NCBI RefSeq assembly: GCF_000472425.1
Contig: NZ_AXAI01000011.1
Coordinates: forward strand, 124,001 to 188,000
DNA length: 64,000 nucleotides
DNA from: Bradyrhizobium sp. Tv2a-2
GTDB taxonomy: Bacteria; Pseudomonadota; Alphaproteobacteria; Rhizobiales; Xanthobacteraceae
Direction: 5' to 3'
The position numbers and the translations under genes were made by a program. Positions 51,918 to 60,816 of this stretch are shown here, one piece after another. Position 1 is the stretch's first letter; every line of letters starts with the position of its first letter. The notes beneath the pieces are model-generated. The model saw only the letters and a program-made list of their open reading frames with translations. It was not told the DNA's origin and made no database searches.

Positions 51918-51994
51918 GGACGCATCTCGGCAAAACCCGTTGGTCGTGCCGTCTGATCCGTTGTACAAGTATGCGGCCGCTAGGATTGCGAGCG

Positions 51995-53785
51995 ATGGTG
52001 CAGGAGGGGCCAGTCCGGGTCGAGCGCAGGTTGGCGGCGATATTGGCCGCCGACGTGGCTGACTACTCGCGGCTCATGCACAATGACGAAGAGGCTACGC
52101 ATGCCAAACTGACAGCGCTCCTCGCGGACCCTGTTGCCCCGGCAATCGCCGATCACGGCGGCCGCATCGTGAAGAACACCGGAGACGGGTTCTTGGCGGA
52201 GTTTCCGAGCGCGGTCGAGGCAGTTCGAGCTGCTATGCAGTTCCAGACTTGCATCGACGACCTTACAATCGGCGATGTCGAAGACAGGCGCATTGCTTTC
52301 CGCGTGGGCATCAATATCGGCGACGTAATTGTCGAGCCGCATGACATCTTTGGCGACGGCGTTAACATTGCTTCCCGGCTCGAGGGCATCGCCGAACCGG
52401 GCGGCGTCTGTATTTCGTCTGCGACCTACGATCAAGTCCGAGGCAAGGTCGGGATCGAGTTCGCTGATCTTGGCGAGCAGAACCTCAAGAACATCGACCG
52501 CCCGGTGCGGGCCTATGCCTTGGTCCGGGATGAACCCAGCCCGGCGACACACCCTGAGCGGGGCCGGCCAGGGGCGTCTTCAGCGCCTCCTCTTTCCATC
52601 GTTGTGCTGCCTTTCGCCAACCTCAGCGGTGATCCAGAGCAAGACTACTTCGTCGATGGTGTGACCGAGAGCCTAACCACCGACCTGTCGCGTATTTCCG
52701 GTTCATTCGTAATTGGCCGACACACTGCATTCACCTATAAGGGCAAGCCCGTCGACCCCAACAAGGTCGGGCGGGAGTTGAACATCCGCTACGTACTCGA
52801 GGGATCGGTCCAGCGTAGCGGCAACCGGCTTCGGGTGAACGCGCAACTTGTCGATGCCCAAAGCGGCCAACAGCTTTGGGCCGAGCGTTTCGAGAAGCCC
52901 GTCACCGATCTTTTCGAAATGCAGGACGAAATCGTATCGAGGCTCGCCCGCACACTAGGCGCCGAACTCATTATGGCTGAGGCACAACGGGCCGAACGTT
53001 CGCTTCATCCCGATGCGACGGATCTGAACTTTCAAGGTCTCGCCTGCGCATACAAGGGGGGGACCCCGGAGGACATGGCTCAAGCGCGCGGCTTTTTCGC
53101 ACGTGCCCTAGCAATTGATCCCCGAAGCGTCGCAGCGCTAGTCGGCATGGCAATTGTTGATTTGACAATCGGGGCCTCCCTCCTAACTGACGACCGTGCC
53201 GCATCGCTTTTGGCAGCCGAAACAAATGCGATCAAAGCGCTTTCATTGGCCCCGGACCACGCGCCGGCCCACAGGGTCTTGGGTGGAGTCTACATATTTA
53301 CAAACCGTGCCGCCCAAGGAATCGCGGAATGCGAGCGGGCATTAGCTCTGGATCGCAATTTGGCCGACGCTCATACCGCTATTGGTATCGCCAAATATTT
53401 TATGGGTCGCGCCGCCGAGACCGAAGGCCATGTCCTCGAGGCTCTCCGTCTCTCCCCCCGTGACGTCTTTGCCCACCGCTGGATGCAAATTGTAGGCATG
53501 GCCAAGCTACACCTCGGTGCTGATGCCGAAGCTGTCGCTTGGCTACGACGAGGCATTGAGACCAACCGCAACTTTCCTGCCACCCACCTTTGGCTCGCTG
53601 CCGCCTTTGCCTTGCTCGGCGAACTGGATGAGGCGCGAACCGCTGCAAAGGTGGGACTTGCGCTCGATCCAAGGTTTACCATCCGCCGCTTGCTTGTCTC
53701 CCAATCAAGCGACAACCCGACTCATCTCGCTGGACGAGAGCGCGTTTGCGCGGGCATGCGCCTAGCCGGAGTGCCGGAGGGATGA
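51995..53785 (+). CDS. Adenylate/guanylate cyclase with TolB-like and TPR region
   Basis: 596 residues. The class III cyclase domain (about 5-175) opens RVERRLAAILAADVADYSRLM, with metal-binding Asp in this motif and in NTGDGFLAEF, and the substrate/transition-state part FGDGVNIASRLEGIAEPGGVCISSATY. A linker of about 30 residues leads to a TolB-like N-terminal domain (IVVLPFANLSGDPEQDYFVDGVTESLTTDLSRI), then several TPR-like helices to the end. This architecture is abundant in Bradyrhizobium. The protein is probably soluble, and the TPR part may sense a partner. ATG 51971 is an alternative start. Confidence 0.88.
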   Translation: MVQEGPVRVERRLAAILAADVADYSRLMHNDEEATHAKLTALLADPVAPAIADHGGRIVKNTGDGFLAEFPSAVEAVRAAMQFQTCIDDLTIGDVEDRRIAFRVGINIGDVIVEPHDIFGDGVNIASRLEGIAEPGGVCISSATYDQVRGKVGIEFADLGEQNLKNIDRPVRAYALVRDEPSPATHPERGRPGASSAPPLSIVVLPFANLSGDPEQDYFVDGVTESLTTDLSRISGSFVIGRHTAFTYKGKPVDPNKVGRELNIRYVLEGSVQRSGNRLRVNAQLVDAQSGQQLWAERFEKPVTDLFEMQDEIVSRLARTLGAELIMAEAQRAERSLHPDATDLNFQGLACAYKGGTPEDMAQARGFFARALAIDPRSVAALVGMAIVDLTIGASLLTDDRAASLLAAETNAIKALSLAPDHAPAHRVLGGVYIFTNRAAQGIAECERALALDRNLADAHTAIGIAKYFMGRAAETEGHVLEALRLSPRDVFAHRWMQIVGMAKLHLGADAEAVAWLRRGIETNRNFPATHLWLAAAFALLGELDEARTAAKVGLALDPRFTIRRLLVSQSSDNPTHLAGRERVCAGMRLAGVPEG

Positions 53786-54183
53786 CGTGCGCATTGGGTC
53801 AAAACGCGAAAAACTCAGCGTGAGCAAATCTGGTCGGCTATGCCCCACTAAGCAGACATCAAAGAGAGGTGTCGCCACTTCGCCAATGGGCCAATTGCTG
53901 GCTCTTGCAACGCACCAAAAGATTCGGTCTCTGCAATAAACGGATGCGGCTTTATGTCCCTGCATGGCGGCAATTGATCTGCATCAATACACTTCAAAGG
54001 CGTCAGCCTCTACTTGCTGCGCTCCAATTGAGGAGTAGTGACAGCGATTGCCTCTGAGCAATTTACAGCAAACCAGGATGTCAGCTGACGATACGCCTTT
54101 AGCCTCCAACAAAAAAACTTCCAGCGGTCATTTCTGTCCAGGCAGAGGGAATCGCTTTGGGTTTTCAGTGAGGAGGGTATCTC
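53786..54183. other. Gap with degenerate repeat and a FixK/FNR box
   Basis: 398 bases between the cyclase and the Cache gene. Bases 53796-53861 (TGGGTCAAAACGCG..., CCCCACTAAGCAGACATC) look like a third worn copy of the rhizobial intergenic repeat. The rest is lower in GC, carries the FixK box at 53974, and holds no recognisable gene; short frames at 53869 and 54078 were considered and not accepted. Confidence 0.5.
53974..53987. promoter_or_regulatory. FixK/FNR-type anaerobox
   Basis: TTGATCTGCATCAA is a perfect inverted TTGAT-N4-ATCAA, the consensus bound by FixK2/FnrN/CRP-type regulators in rhizobia. It lies 197 bases before the start codon of the secreted Cache protein, so a leader of about 150 bases or an unrecognised short gene would be implied. 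Confidence 0.7.
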
Positions 54184-54705
54184 ATGAAATTCAAGCGAAC
54201 TGGTATCAGCATCCTTAGGGCCGCGTGCGTCGCCGTGGCCGCGATGGTCATCGCGCAGGTAGGCCAAGCTCAGGATGCCAAAGTGAAGAGTGCAATGGAC
54301 CTTTTGGAATCAATGGCGTCCAAACTCGGTCCGCCAAAGATTGAAGGAACTGACGCGGTCGCTGGCAAGAACGTACCTGCAATATATTTTGGCTCAACCA
54401 AGATGAACAACAATTTCGATTTGGTTGATCAAGTCGTGAACCAAGCTCAGGGCACGGCGACAATCTTCGTAAAGAACGGCGACGAGTATGTGCGCGTAGC
54501 CACCAATGTGAAGAAGGCCGACGGCTCACGCGCAATCGGGACTATTCTGGACCCAATGGGCAAAGCCATCGCGTCCATTAGAAAGGACGAGCCGTTCTAT
54601 GGAGAGGCGGACATTCTCGGCCAACCGTACATTACCGGCTACAAGCCGATACGGGATTCGTCGAAGAAAGTGATCGGAATTTACTACGTGGGCTATCTGA
54701 AGTAG
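54184..54705 (+). CDS. Exported single Cache-domain protein (Cache_3-Cache_2 type)
   Basis: 173 residues. Signal peptide to about residue 29 (ending VGQAQ). The rest is one extracellular Cache fold: NVPAIYFGSTKMNNNFDLVDQV, ATIFVKNGDEYVRVATNVKKADGSRAIGTILDP and the closing RDSSKKVIGIYYVGYLK. Such domains normally sit in chemoreceptors or histidine kinases and bind small ligands, but here there is no membrane or signalling domain, so it may be a free periplasmic ligand-binding partner. GAGGAGGG gives a good ribosome-binding site. A FixK-type box lies upstream. Confidence 0.8.
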   Translation: MKFKRTGISILRAACVAVAAMVIAQVGQAQDAKVKSAMDLLESMASKLGPPKIEGTDAVAGKNVPAIYFGSTKMNNNFDLVDQVVNQAQGTATIFVKNGDEYVRVATNVKKADGSRAIGTILDPMGKAIASIRKDEPFYGEADILGQPYITGYKPIRDSSKKVIGIYYVGYLK

Positions 54706-55159
54706 TCCGCGAGACCGTACCTCAATAAAGAGCCTTCTTGGTCAAGGGAAGGGTCGTCAGTGCACCGCCCCGCCGATCCTTTCCTGTAAGACAATGCTGA
54801 ACCCGTCGGATTTTCGTAGGCGTCTTCAAATGTGACCGCCGGTGCCAATATACGGCCCTGCTGCTCGGAACTACATCCCTTCCGTTGGAAGGTCCGGCGG
54901 GACCTTCACCCGAGGCGACGGATGCCAGCCAGCGCCTATTCGTCTGGACGCGCTGGTGTCAATTTCAATTTTTCGCTCTCGGCTCATCGGCGACACCTCA
55001 TTGGAAGCCGCTCAGTGCCGCATAGCGAACCAGGTTTGCCCGGTGAGTTCTTCCGGTTTGGGACCCGATTGCGGACTAAAGGCTGACTTGAACGCAAGCG
55101 ACCCGGCAGTATCATTTTGGTCGCATTATTCGTCGACCCTATTTGAAACGGAGGTCGTA
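54706..55159. other. Gap between the two Cache-protein genes
   Basis: 454 bases with no supportable gene. The frame running in from 54842 is the non-coding upstream extension of the next gene. No repeat of the families seen elsewhere and no terminator hairpin was noticed. Confidence 0.4.
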
Positions 55160-55645
55160 ATGGATACGAAGGCTGTCCTCTTCGGGCTCGCATTTGCGGT
55201 GTCAGTTACGGCTGCTTCGCCGGGATTTTCCCAGCAGGCTCCGCCACCCTCGGAAAGGGCAAAGCAGACTGAAGCGTTAGTCAACAGGGCCGCAGCACTG
55301 GTCGATAAGAATGGCAAAGCAGCATTTTCCGAGTTCAGAAAGAAAGACAGCGAGTGGTTTCATGACGACGCTTATTTGTTCTCATACGACATGAACGCGA
55401 ACGTTTTGCTCAATCCCGCATTTCCGAAACGCGAAGGAACGAACGTTCACGGTCAAAGAGATGCCAAAGGAAAGCTATTCCACGACGAGATTATCAAGAC
55501 GGCCGAAACGATGGGATCGGGATGGGTCGACTACATGTTTCCAAAACCCGGACAAGCAGAGCCGTCGCAGAAATGGACGTTCGTGAGGAAGGTTACCATT
55601 GATGGAACGCCGGGCCTCATAGGCTCGGGCTTTTATCCGGAATAG
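55160..55645 (+). CDS. Exported single Cache-domain protein, second copy (Cache_2 type)
   Basis: 161 residues. Signal peptide to about residue 25 (SPGFSQ). The mature part LVNRAAALVDKNGKAAFSEFRKKDSEWFHDDAYLFSYDMNANVLLNPAFPKREGTNVHGQRDAKGKLF is a classic single Cache_2 fold, ending TIDGTPGLIGSGFYPE. Again no membrane or output domain follows. It is similar in design, not in close sequence, to the gene at 54184. GGAGGT precedes ATG 55160. Confidence 0.82.
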   Translation: MDTKAVLFGLAFAVSVTAASPGFSQQAPPPSERAKQTEALVNRAAALVDKNGKAAFSEFRKKDSEWFHDDAYLFSYDMNANVLLNPAFPKREGTNVHGQRDAKGKLFHDEIIKTAETMGSGWVDYMFPKPGQAEPSQKWTFVRKVTIDGTPGLIGSGFYPE

Positions 55646-55737
55646 TCCGAGGCTGTCCGCGAAACATCAGGGCCGCCGCTTGTCGTAGCGGCCTCTCCTC
55701 TATTTCGTCCCGGCAGGTTCGGATTATGGTGTGACGG

Positions 55738-56964
55738 CTATTGCGTCCCTATTTCTCCGGCAATAACGGGTCCGAACAGTTCGCCGTGTTCGCCATTGAA
55801 TCGTGACATTTGCATCTGCTCGACAGGAAAATAGTCGGTCGGGCTTGTGTTGATCTTGATGCCGGGCAACAGCAACCCAAGTTCGAAGTCCTCGAGGTTG
55901 GCGGCCTGTCTCATGACGTTCTCGCGGGTGAGTTCGTCGCCACATTGCTTGAGCACCTGAACCATGGTTTGTGCTGTCAAATAGCCATAGACACTGAACG
56001 TGCTTGTCTTATCTCCTTCAGGGAAATACTTGTCCATGAACGAAGCCCACTCCTTGATCGAGGGATCGTCCTTCCAGGTTGGATCAGTGGGGTCTTTGAG
56101 ATAGTTGGTCGACAGGATACCCTTGGCGTTCTCAAGTCCCGCGGGCTTGAGCACGGAGCCCACCGAGTTCGAAATGCTGGCCAGGAACTGAACCGGCTTC
56201 CACCCGATCTCGGCCGCCTTCCTGATCGCCTGTGCGGCGAATTTCGGGGAGCTCTCGTTGAAAAAAATGTCGGCGCCCGTCGTTTTGAGCGTAACGATCT
56301 GCGAATCGACAGTCGGTTGCGACGGATCGTAGGGGATTTCTGCCACGATCATGCGCTTCGCGGCCTCGGCACCAAGGCCATCTTTGAGGCCTTTCACGTA
56401 GTCGCGACCCGAATCGTCGTTCTGGTAAAGAATGCCGATCTTGCCCTGCGGCAGGTTTTGCAGGATGTATTTTGCATAGATCCGCCCCTCGGTCTGATAG
56501 GTCGGCTGCCAGCCCATAGTCCACGGGAAATTCTTGCGATCGCCGAACTGGGTGGCGCCGGTGGCGACGAAGAGCTGGGGCACCTTCTTTTGATTCATGT
56601 ATTGCCGAATGGCATTGTTGGTCGGTGTGCCAAGGCTTTGGAAGATGAGCAGCACTTCATCGTTCTCCACGAGTTTGCGTGCTTGCTCGACAGTCTTGGG
56701 TGGGCTGAAGGCGTCGTCGTAGGTAATAAAGTTGATCTTTCTTCCGTTGATCCCGCCCTCGGCGTTGACCTTGTTAAAAAAAGCGGCCTCCGTCCGACCT
56801 ATCAGCGCATAGGCCGACAACGGCCCGCTGTAGGGCATGATGTTGCCGATCTTGATCTCGTAGTCGGTGGCGCCGGGGTCGTATTTCTTCTCTGCCGCCG
56901 CAGGGTTTGCGCCCACGCAAAGGGCGAACAGAGATGCCAGTAGAATGCCCCACGTCCGCGACAT
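55738..56964 (-). CDS. ABC transporter substrate-binding protein, branched-chain amino acid type
   Basis: 408 residues. Signal peptide 1-24 (NPAAAEKK). The type I periplasmic fold is clear from YEIKIGNIMPYSGPLSAYALIGRTEAAFFNKVNAEGGINGRKINFITYDDAFSPPKTVEQARKLVENDEVLLIFQSLGTPTN. GGGAGGT lies upstream of ATG 56964. No transport partners are adjacent. It is a different subfamily from the protein at 3881. Relatives in rhizobia take part in uptake of aromatic or amino compounds. Confidence 0.87.
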   Translation of the reverse strand: MSRTWGILLASLFALCVGANPAAAEKKYDPGATDYEIKIGNIMPYSGPLSAYALIGRTEAAFFNKVNAEGGINGRKINFITYDDAFSPPKTVEQARKLVENDEVLLIFQSLGTPTNNAIRQYMNQKKVPQLFVATGATQFGDRKNFPWTMGWQPTYQTEGRIYAKYILQNLPQGKIGILYQNDDSGRDYVKGLKDGLGAEAAKRMIVAEIPYDPSQPTVDSQIVTLKTTGADIFFNESSPKFAAQAIRKAAEIGWKPVQFLASISNSVGSVLKPAGLENAKGILSTNYLKDPTDPTWKDDPSIKEWASFMDKYFPEGDKTSTFSVYGYLTAQTMVQVLKQCGDELTRENVMRQAANLEDFELGLLLPGIKINTSPTDYFPVEQMQMSRFNGEHGELFGPVIAGEIGTQ

Positions 56965-57104
56965 GTCGACCTCCCTGTGCCGTCGGCTTGCTGCCGATCG
57001 TACCGCAGTCTAGGGGGTAGGCGCCGAACTTGTCCAGCTGGCGATGTCGGCTCATGGCCCCTCGGACGAATTGCCTTCAGCGATCGCGAACGTCCGCGTC
57101 ACCC

Positions 57105-58826
57105 TTATCCTCCCCGGTCGTCATAGGGATTGTAGCCACTGGCATTGTCGCTTGTTGCCGTCCGCGCCGCCTTGCCAAGATGATCCTTGAGCTTGGCGAG
57201 CGCGTCGGGGGACCATTGGTGGACATCGGTCACGGCGACCCATGCATCGATATAATGCTCCGGCGCGTAGACGTGGCCATAACCCATCGGCGTGCTGGTC
57301 GCGACCGCCATATCGAGGGCAAGCTGGAGCATGGTGACGACGGGATACCAGTGCAGCTCCGGTGAAACATCCGGACCGCGCGGCGCATTCATCCAGGGCG
57401 GGCGCCGGTAGGCATCGCGGTAGTCGAAGAGCACGATCGGGTCACTCGCATATTGCAGATAGACGACGCGCATGGCTCCCCATGGCGCACCAGCTGATAC
57501 CGTCGGCCCGTTCTGGTTCATGAAACGCACGAAGCGGCCGTCGCGAAATTCGGGCAGCCACGCCGGAGAGCCTGCATTGCGGTTTGCGGTGATCGAGCGC
57601 CAGATGTGGCTCTCGAACGGCGGCCCGCTCCACAGTGCTCCGGCGATCGGATCACCGATCATCTCGAACAGCTCCGCGGATTGCTCCGAGTTCATGGCTC
57701 CGAGGCTCAGGCCGTGCACATAAAGCCTGGGGCGCCGGTCTTTCGGCAAGGTCGTCCAATAGCCGTAGATCTCCGCGAACAACGCTCGTGCGGCCGCCGC
57801 ACCATATTCCGGCTGAAACAGCAGCGACAGCGGACTGTTGAGATAGGAATACTGCACCGCCACGCTGGCGACGTCGCCATCGAGGAGATATTCGACCGTG
57901 CCCATGGCCGCGGGGTCGATCCAGCCGGTGCCGGTCGGGGTGATCACGATGAGGGTGGAGCGCTCAAAGCCCCCCTGGCGCTTGAGTTCGTCCAGCGCCA
58001 GCTTTGCACGTCCGCGCGCCGTATCCGCACCGCGCAGACCCACATACACCCTGATAGGATCGCGTGCGGGGCGCCCTGTGAACGCGCCGATCTCCGCGGC
58101 GGACGGTCCCGACACCACGAATTCGCGACCGGCGCGGCCGAGTTCATCCCACCTCACCAGCGATGCCGTGCTTCCGGTTTTGCCGGGGGCGATCGGTTGT
58201 GGCCGCTCAGGCTCATGCAAGGCATCAAATTCGCGGAAGGAGGAATCGAGCGCGTTGAACGCCGTGCGGATCAGGAAATTATTGGCGATCGACCAGAACA
58301 GCAGTGCAGCCAGAAGCAGGCCGGCGGCATTCGCAACCTTTGGCGGAATGACGCGCCGGATCTGCGTGGCGAGGAAATGGCTTACAAGGCTGAACAGCCG
58401 ACCCAATGCCAGCAGCGCGAAGAAGGTGAGCAACGCGATCGCACTGGTCTTGAGGGGGTGAGCCGTTTCCACCGGCTCCATCTTCATGGCAGCGCGGATT
58501 GAATTCTGCCATTCCGCCGCCCGCCACAGGAACACAATGACGACGACCAGGCAGCCGAGCGCGACCACCATGTTGGTGGCGAAACGAAGTCGTGGCGGCG
58601 GCTCGGGCAGCTCGAGATAGTGCCAAAGCCAACGCCAGAGCACGCCGGCGCCATAGCCGATGGCAAAGCAGGCGCCTGCGAGCGCGCCTTGCGTGAGATA
58701 GCTTCGCGGAACAAGCGTCGGCGTGAGCGCTGCCGCGAAAAATAGTGCTCCGAGAAACAATCCGACGCCGGACAGCGACTGCATCAGCCGCCCGATGATC
58801 CCAGCCGAATATCTCGCGACGACCAC
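57105..58826 (-). CDS. Membrane-anchored alpha/beta hydrolase (Abhydrolase_9 family)
   Basis: 573 residues. The N-terminal 200 residues hold about four membrane helices, beginning GLFLGALFFAAALTPTLVPRSYLTQGALAGACFAIGYGAG, which is the Abhydrolase_9 N-terminal pattern. The C-terminal hydrolase domain has the nucleophile elbow in YVHGLSLGAMNS (Ser) and ends with a His-bearing region (SPELHWYPVVTML; DVHQWSPDAL). The active site probably faces the periplasm; the substrate is unknown. GTG 58826 opens the frame and ATG 58784 is an equally plausible start. Confidence 0.8.
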   Translation of the reverse strand: MVVARYSAGIIGRLMQSLSGVGLFLGALFFAAALTPTLVPRSYLTQGALAGACFAIGYGAGVLWRWLWHYLELPEPPPRLRFATNMVVALGCLVVVIVFLWRAAEWQNSIRAAMKMEPVETAHPLKTSAIALLTFFALLALGRLFSLVSHFLATQIRRVIPPKVANAAGLLLAALLFWSIANNFLIRTAFNALDSSFREFDALHEPERPQPIAPGKTGSTASLVRWDELGRAGREFVVSGPSAAEIGAFTGRPARDPIRVYVGLRGADTARGRAKLALDELKRQGGFERSTLIVITPTGTGWIDPAAMGTVEYLLDGDVASVAVQYSYLNSPLSLLFQPEYGAAAARALFAEIYGYWTTLPKDRRPRLYVHGLSLGAMNSEQSAELFEMIGDPIAGALWSGPPFESHIWRSITANRNAGSPAWLPEFRDGRFVRFMNQNGPTVSAGAPWGAMRVVYLQYASDPIVLFDYRDAYRRPPWMNAPRGPDVSPELHWYPVVTMLQLALDMAVATSTPMGYGHVYAPEHYIDAWVAVTDVHQWSPDALAKLKDHLGKAARTATSDNASGYNPYDDRGG

Positions 58827-59040
58827 TGTCCGACTTTCCCAAAAAAAGCCAATCGACCAACAGAAAGCGCCCGGTCGCAGTCTCCAGTCAAGTGAGGTGA
58901 CCCAACTATCGCTGCCCCACTTTCAAGTGCGAGAATAGCATCGCTGGTTCCGCATGAACATCGGCATTCTCCGCGCGTTCTGGCTGCCGCACGCGCGCGC
59001 ATCGTTGCGCATGCAACCCGGGTGGCGCTATAAAGAGCCG

Positions 59041-59391
59041 ATGTCCCGCGACTTTCACCTTCATCGTGTTCCCGTCGACGTTCTCGATTATGAGATTGCG
59101 CAGGAGCAGGCCAGTGCGCTTGGGCGGATGGGGCGCGCCCTGGAGACGGCGCTCGCCAAACTGCGGGAGTTCGATGCCGCCCATCCGCGTCCCGACGCGC
59201 TGGCGTCAACGCAGCAGGTGCGGCGCACCCTCGTGGCGGAGGCCGGCCAGGCGCTCTGGATGTTCGTGGTGCAGCGAGAGGCGTGTGGTCTGCGCGACAG
59301 CCGTACCATCATGCGCGAGTACCAGGTGCCGGGCGAGGTTCAGCTGTGCATGGGAGCAGTCGTCGCCACACCAACGCGGACCGCGACATGA
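59041..59391 (+). CDS. DUF6665-like small protein
   Basis: 116 residues, helical: VDVLDYEIAQEQASALGRMGRALETALAKLREFDA, then LVAEAGQALWMFVVQREACGLRDSRTIMREYQVPGEVQLCMG. This matches my memory of the DUF6665 family, conserved in Rhizobiales and of unknown role. ATG 59041 is chosen over the upstream frame from 58954, whose first 29 residues do not belong to the family. The ribosome-binding site is weak. Confidence 0.65.
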   Translation: MSRDFHLHRVPVDVLDYEIAQEQASALGRMGRALETALAKLREFDAAHPRPDALASTQQVRRTLVAEAGQALWMFVVQREACGLRDSRTIMREYQVPGEVQLCMGAVVATPTRTAT

Positions 59392-59402
59392 CTGGCTGAG
59401 TT

Positions 59403-59609
59403 TCACGACCCAATGATATCGATTTCACCTGGCACAAGGCAACCAGCCGCGCCGGGATTGAGAGTTGGCATCTCATCGATTGGCACATGCCGTGACGTGC
59501 TGACCACTCTGGGTCCTTGATCGGTGTTGATCTCGTGGCGAATCAGATGTTCGAGAAAGAGCAGGAATTTCTCGGCCAGCATCTGACTTAGCTCCTCGCT
59601 TGGATTCAT
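59403..59609 (-). CDS. Small hypothetical protein
   Basis: 68 residues (NPSEELSQMLAEKFLLFLEHLIRHEIN...). It opens with an amphipathic helix and ends in a Gly/Pro-rich tail. It is convergent with the DUF6665-like gene. No family was recognised and no clear ribosome-binding site precedes it, so coding status is likely but not certain. Confidence 0.4.
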   Translation of the reverse strand: MNPSEELSQMLAEKFLLFLEHLIRHEINTDQGPRVVSTSRHVPIDEMPTLNPGAAGCLVPGEIDIIGS

Positions 59610-59830
59610 CGTTGATGCTGCGCACGGTATTCTTCGGGGCTGCTTCTTCCAAGCCAAAAGCGATTTCGAAAGTAATGGCAGAGCACCAGCAAATTGCATC
59701 CGTAGCGGTTCCGATCGTTTCCGTCATCGTGGAGCAACGGACCAAAGCAAATGTCCAGCCAGCAAATGCACAGACGGCTCGCAACCGGGTCGGTCGAGCG
59801 CGTGAGCAAGAGCCGGTCGGCTGGCGACAT

Positions 59831-59856
59831 GAAAAGGCCCGCTCGAAAGCGGGCCT
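59831..59856 (-). terminator. Rho-independent terminator for the Gly-rich protein gene
   Basis: AGGCCCGC-TCGAAA-GCGGGCCT (59835-59856). Read on the minus strand the hairpin is followed by TTTT (59834-59831), and it begins 43 bases after the stop at 59899. An identical hairpin occurs at 61536-61557. Confidence 0.85.
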
Positions 59857-59898
59857 CATCATCACGCCAGGCTGCAGCCTGTAGCGGCCTGTATGGAG

Positions 59899-60297
59899 CT
59901 ATTCCGTCCAACTATGCGATATGCTGCAGTCTGGCGTGAGACATTGCATCCTGGTTCTCTGCCCATTTATGACCGTCGTCCGAATCGCCAGGCGGTTGGT
60001 TCCGGCGATCAGGCCGGCCCGGAATCCGTCCCGGAATCCGGCCCGAAATCCACGCCCGCGAATCGCCGCGCCATGAAACCGGCCGTCATTAAATCGAGCG
60101 GTGTGAGAACCGCCTCTGCCAAAGCCGCTGTGGAAACCACCACCAAAGCCGCTGTGGAAACCACCACCAAAGCCGCTACCCATGCCGCCGTGCATGCCCC
60201 CACCGCCACCGCCCCCACCGCGCGCCGACACAACGTCGGGTGCAAGCATTCCAAGCGCCGCAGTCGCCAACAACGCGATCGTGACTTTACGGAACAT
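59899..60297 (-). CDS. Exported Gly-rich repeat protein
   Basis: 132 residues. Signal peptide MFRKVTIALLATAALGMLAPDVVSA, then a Gly/His/Phe-rich region with GGFHSGF repeats (a 24-bp tandem unit in the DNA at 60121-60177). The second half is Arg-rich (HGAAIRGRGFRAGFRDGFRAG). Similar small secreted Gly-rich proteins are common in Bradyrhizobium with no known role. GAGGAG upstream supports ATG 60297. The C-terminus lacks the Tyr/Trp/Cys-rich end I recall in relatives, so a 3' frameshift is possible. Confidence 0.7.
   Translation of the reverse strand: MFRKVTIALLATAALGMLAPDVVSARGGGGGGGGMHGGMGSGFGGGFHSGFGGGFHSGFGRGGSHTARFNDGRFHGAAIRGRGFRAGFRDGFRAGLIAGTNRLAIRTTVINGQRTRMQCLTPDCSISHSWTE
60121..60177 (+). 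repeat. 24-bp tandem repeat within the Gly-rich protein gene
   Basis: A 24-base unit starting AAAGCCGCTGTGGAAACC occurs at 60121-60144 and 60145-60168, with a partial third copy to 60177. It encodes the GGFHSGF units on the minus strand. Confidence 0.9.
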
Positions 60298-60405
60298 GAC
60301 TAACTCCTCTGATAGCTAGACAGAGCCCAAGTTCGCGCTAACGGCCGAGGCCATGGATCAACGCCGCCACCTATGCGGCCTTGAGGGCCCGGAAGATCGA
60401 CAGTG

Positions 60406-60434
60406 GGTAAACCTTCTTTCTTGGAAGGTTTACC
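60406..60434. terminator. Perfect 11-bp hairpin
   Basis: GGTAAACCTTC (60406-60416) and GAAGGTTTACC (60424-60434) around a 7-base loop. It lies between the Gly-rich gene and the recombinase remnant. A strong U-tail is absent on either strand, so its role (terminator, attachment or regulatory site) is open. Confidence 0.4.
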
Positions 60435-60510
60435 TTGAACAGCTATCTCCCCCTCCTGATGATCTTGACGTTTTACCGGTTTCATTGACAAGGGGTTTAG
60501 CGAAATAGGA

Positions 60511-60606
60511 TCAGCGGAGCCGCGAGATCATTGAGATATCGACGGCATACGACTTGGCGATCTCGGCCAGCGTCTCACCGGCGGCGCGGCGAACGGGCCG
60601 GGTGCC
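60511..60606 (-). pseudogene. Serine recombinase (resolvase/invertase) C-terminal remnant
   Basis: A 31-residue fragment on the minus strand, GETLAEIAKSYAVDISMISRL with flanks, ending in TGA at 60511-60513. This is the helix-turn-helix that closes Hin/Tn3-type serine recombinases (G-E-T-x-x-x-I-A-x-x-x-x-V-x-x-x-T-I-S-R-L). The catalytic domain is absent, and the frame is interrupted upstream by the stop of the neighbouring small gene. It marks a past mobile element here. Confidence 0.62.
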
Positions 60607-60816
60607 CTAAGCTTCCTTGCGATCGTGTTTACCGATTACGCAACGCCATCCCGCGAGACGCTCGGCCGGATGCTGCCCCATCCACGCGGCGAGCTGCGGT
60701 GCGCCAATCAGGCAGGACTGCATCGAGACGTCGGCGAAGTCCGAAGTGGTGACGATCTGCTCGTGGCAACTTGCCGGAGAGGAGAGGCTGCAGAGCAAGG
60801 CGACGATCTCGATCAC
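60607..60816 (-). CDS. Conserved small protein, function unknown
   Basis: 69 residues with a hydrophobic start (IEIVALLCSLSSPASCHEQIV) and a polar rest ending GWRCVIGKHDRKEA. I recall similar small proteins with CHEQIVT and RLAGWRCVIG in other Bradyrhizobium genomes. The start is GTG, preceded by GAAGGGGG, and overlaps the stop of the previous gene (GTGA), so the two are translationally coupled. Confidence 0.6.
   Translation of the reverse strand: MIEIVALLCSLSSPASCHEQIVTTSDFADVSMQSCLIGAPQLAAWMGQHPAERLAGWRCVIGKHDRKEA

Noticed and set aside
53869..54057. 62-codon frame between the cyclase and the Cache gene
   Set aside because: It spans the FixK box and a worn repeat, has no ribosome-binding site and an improbable composition.
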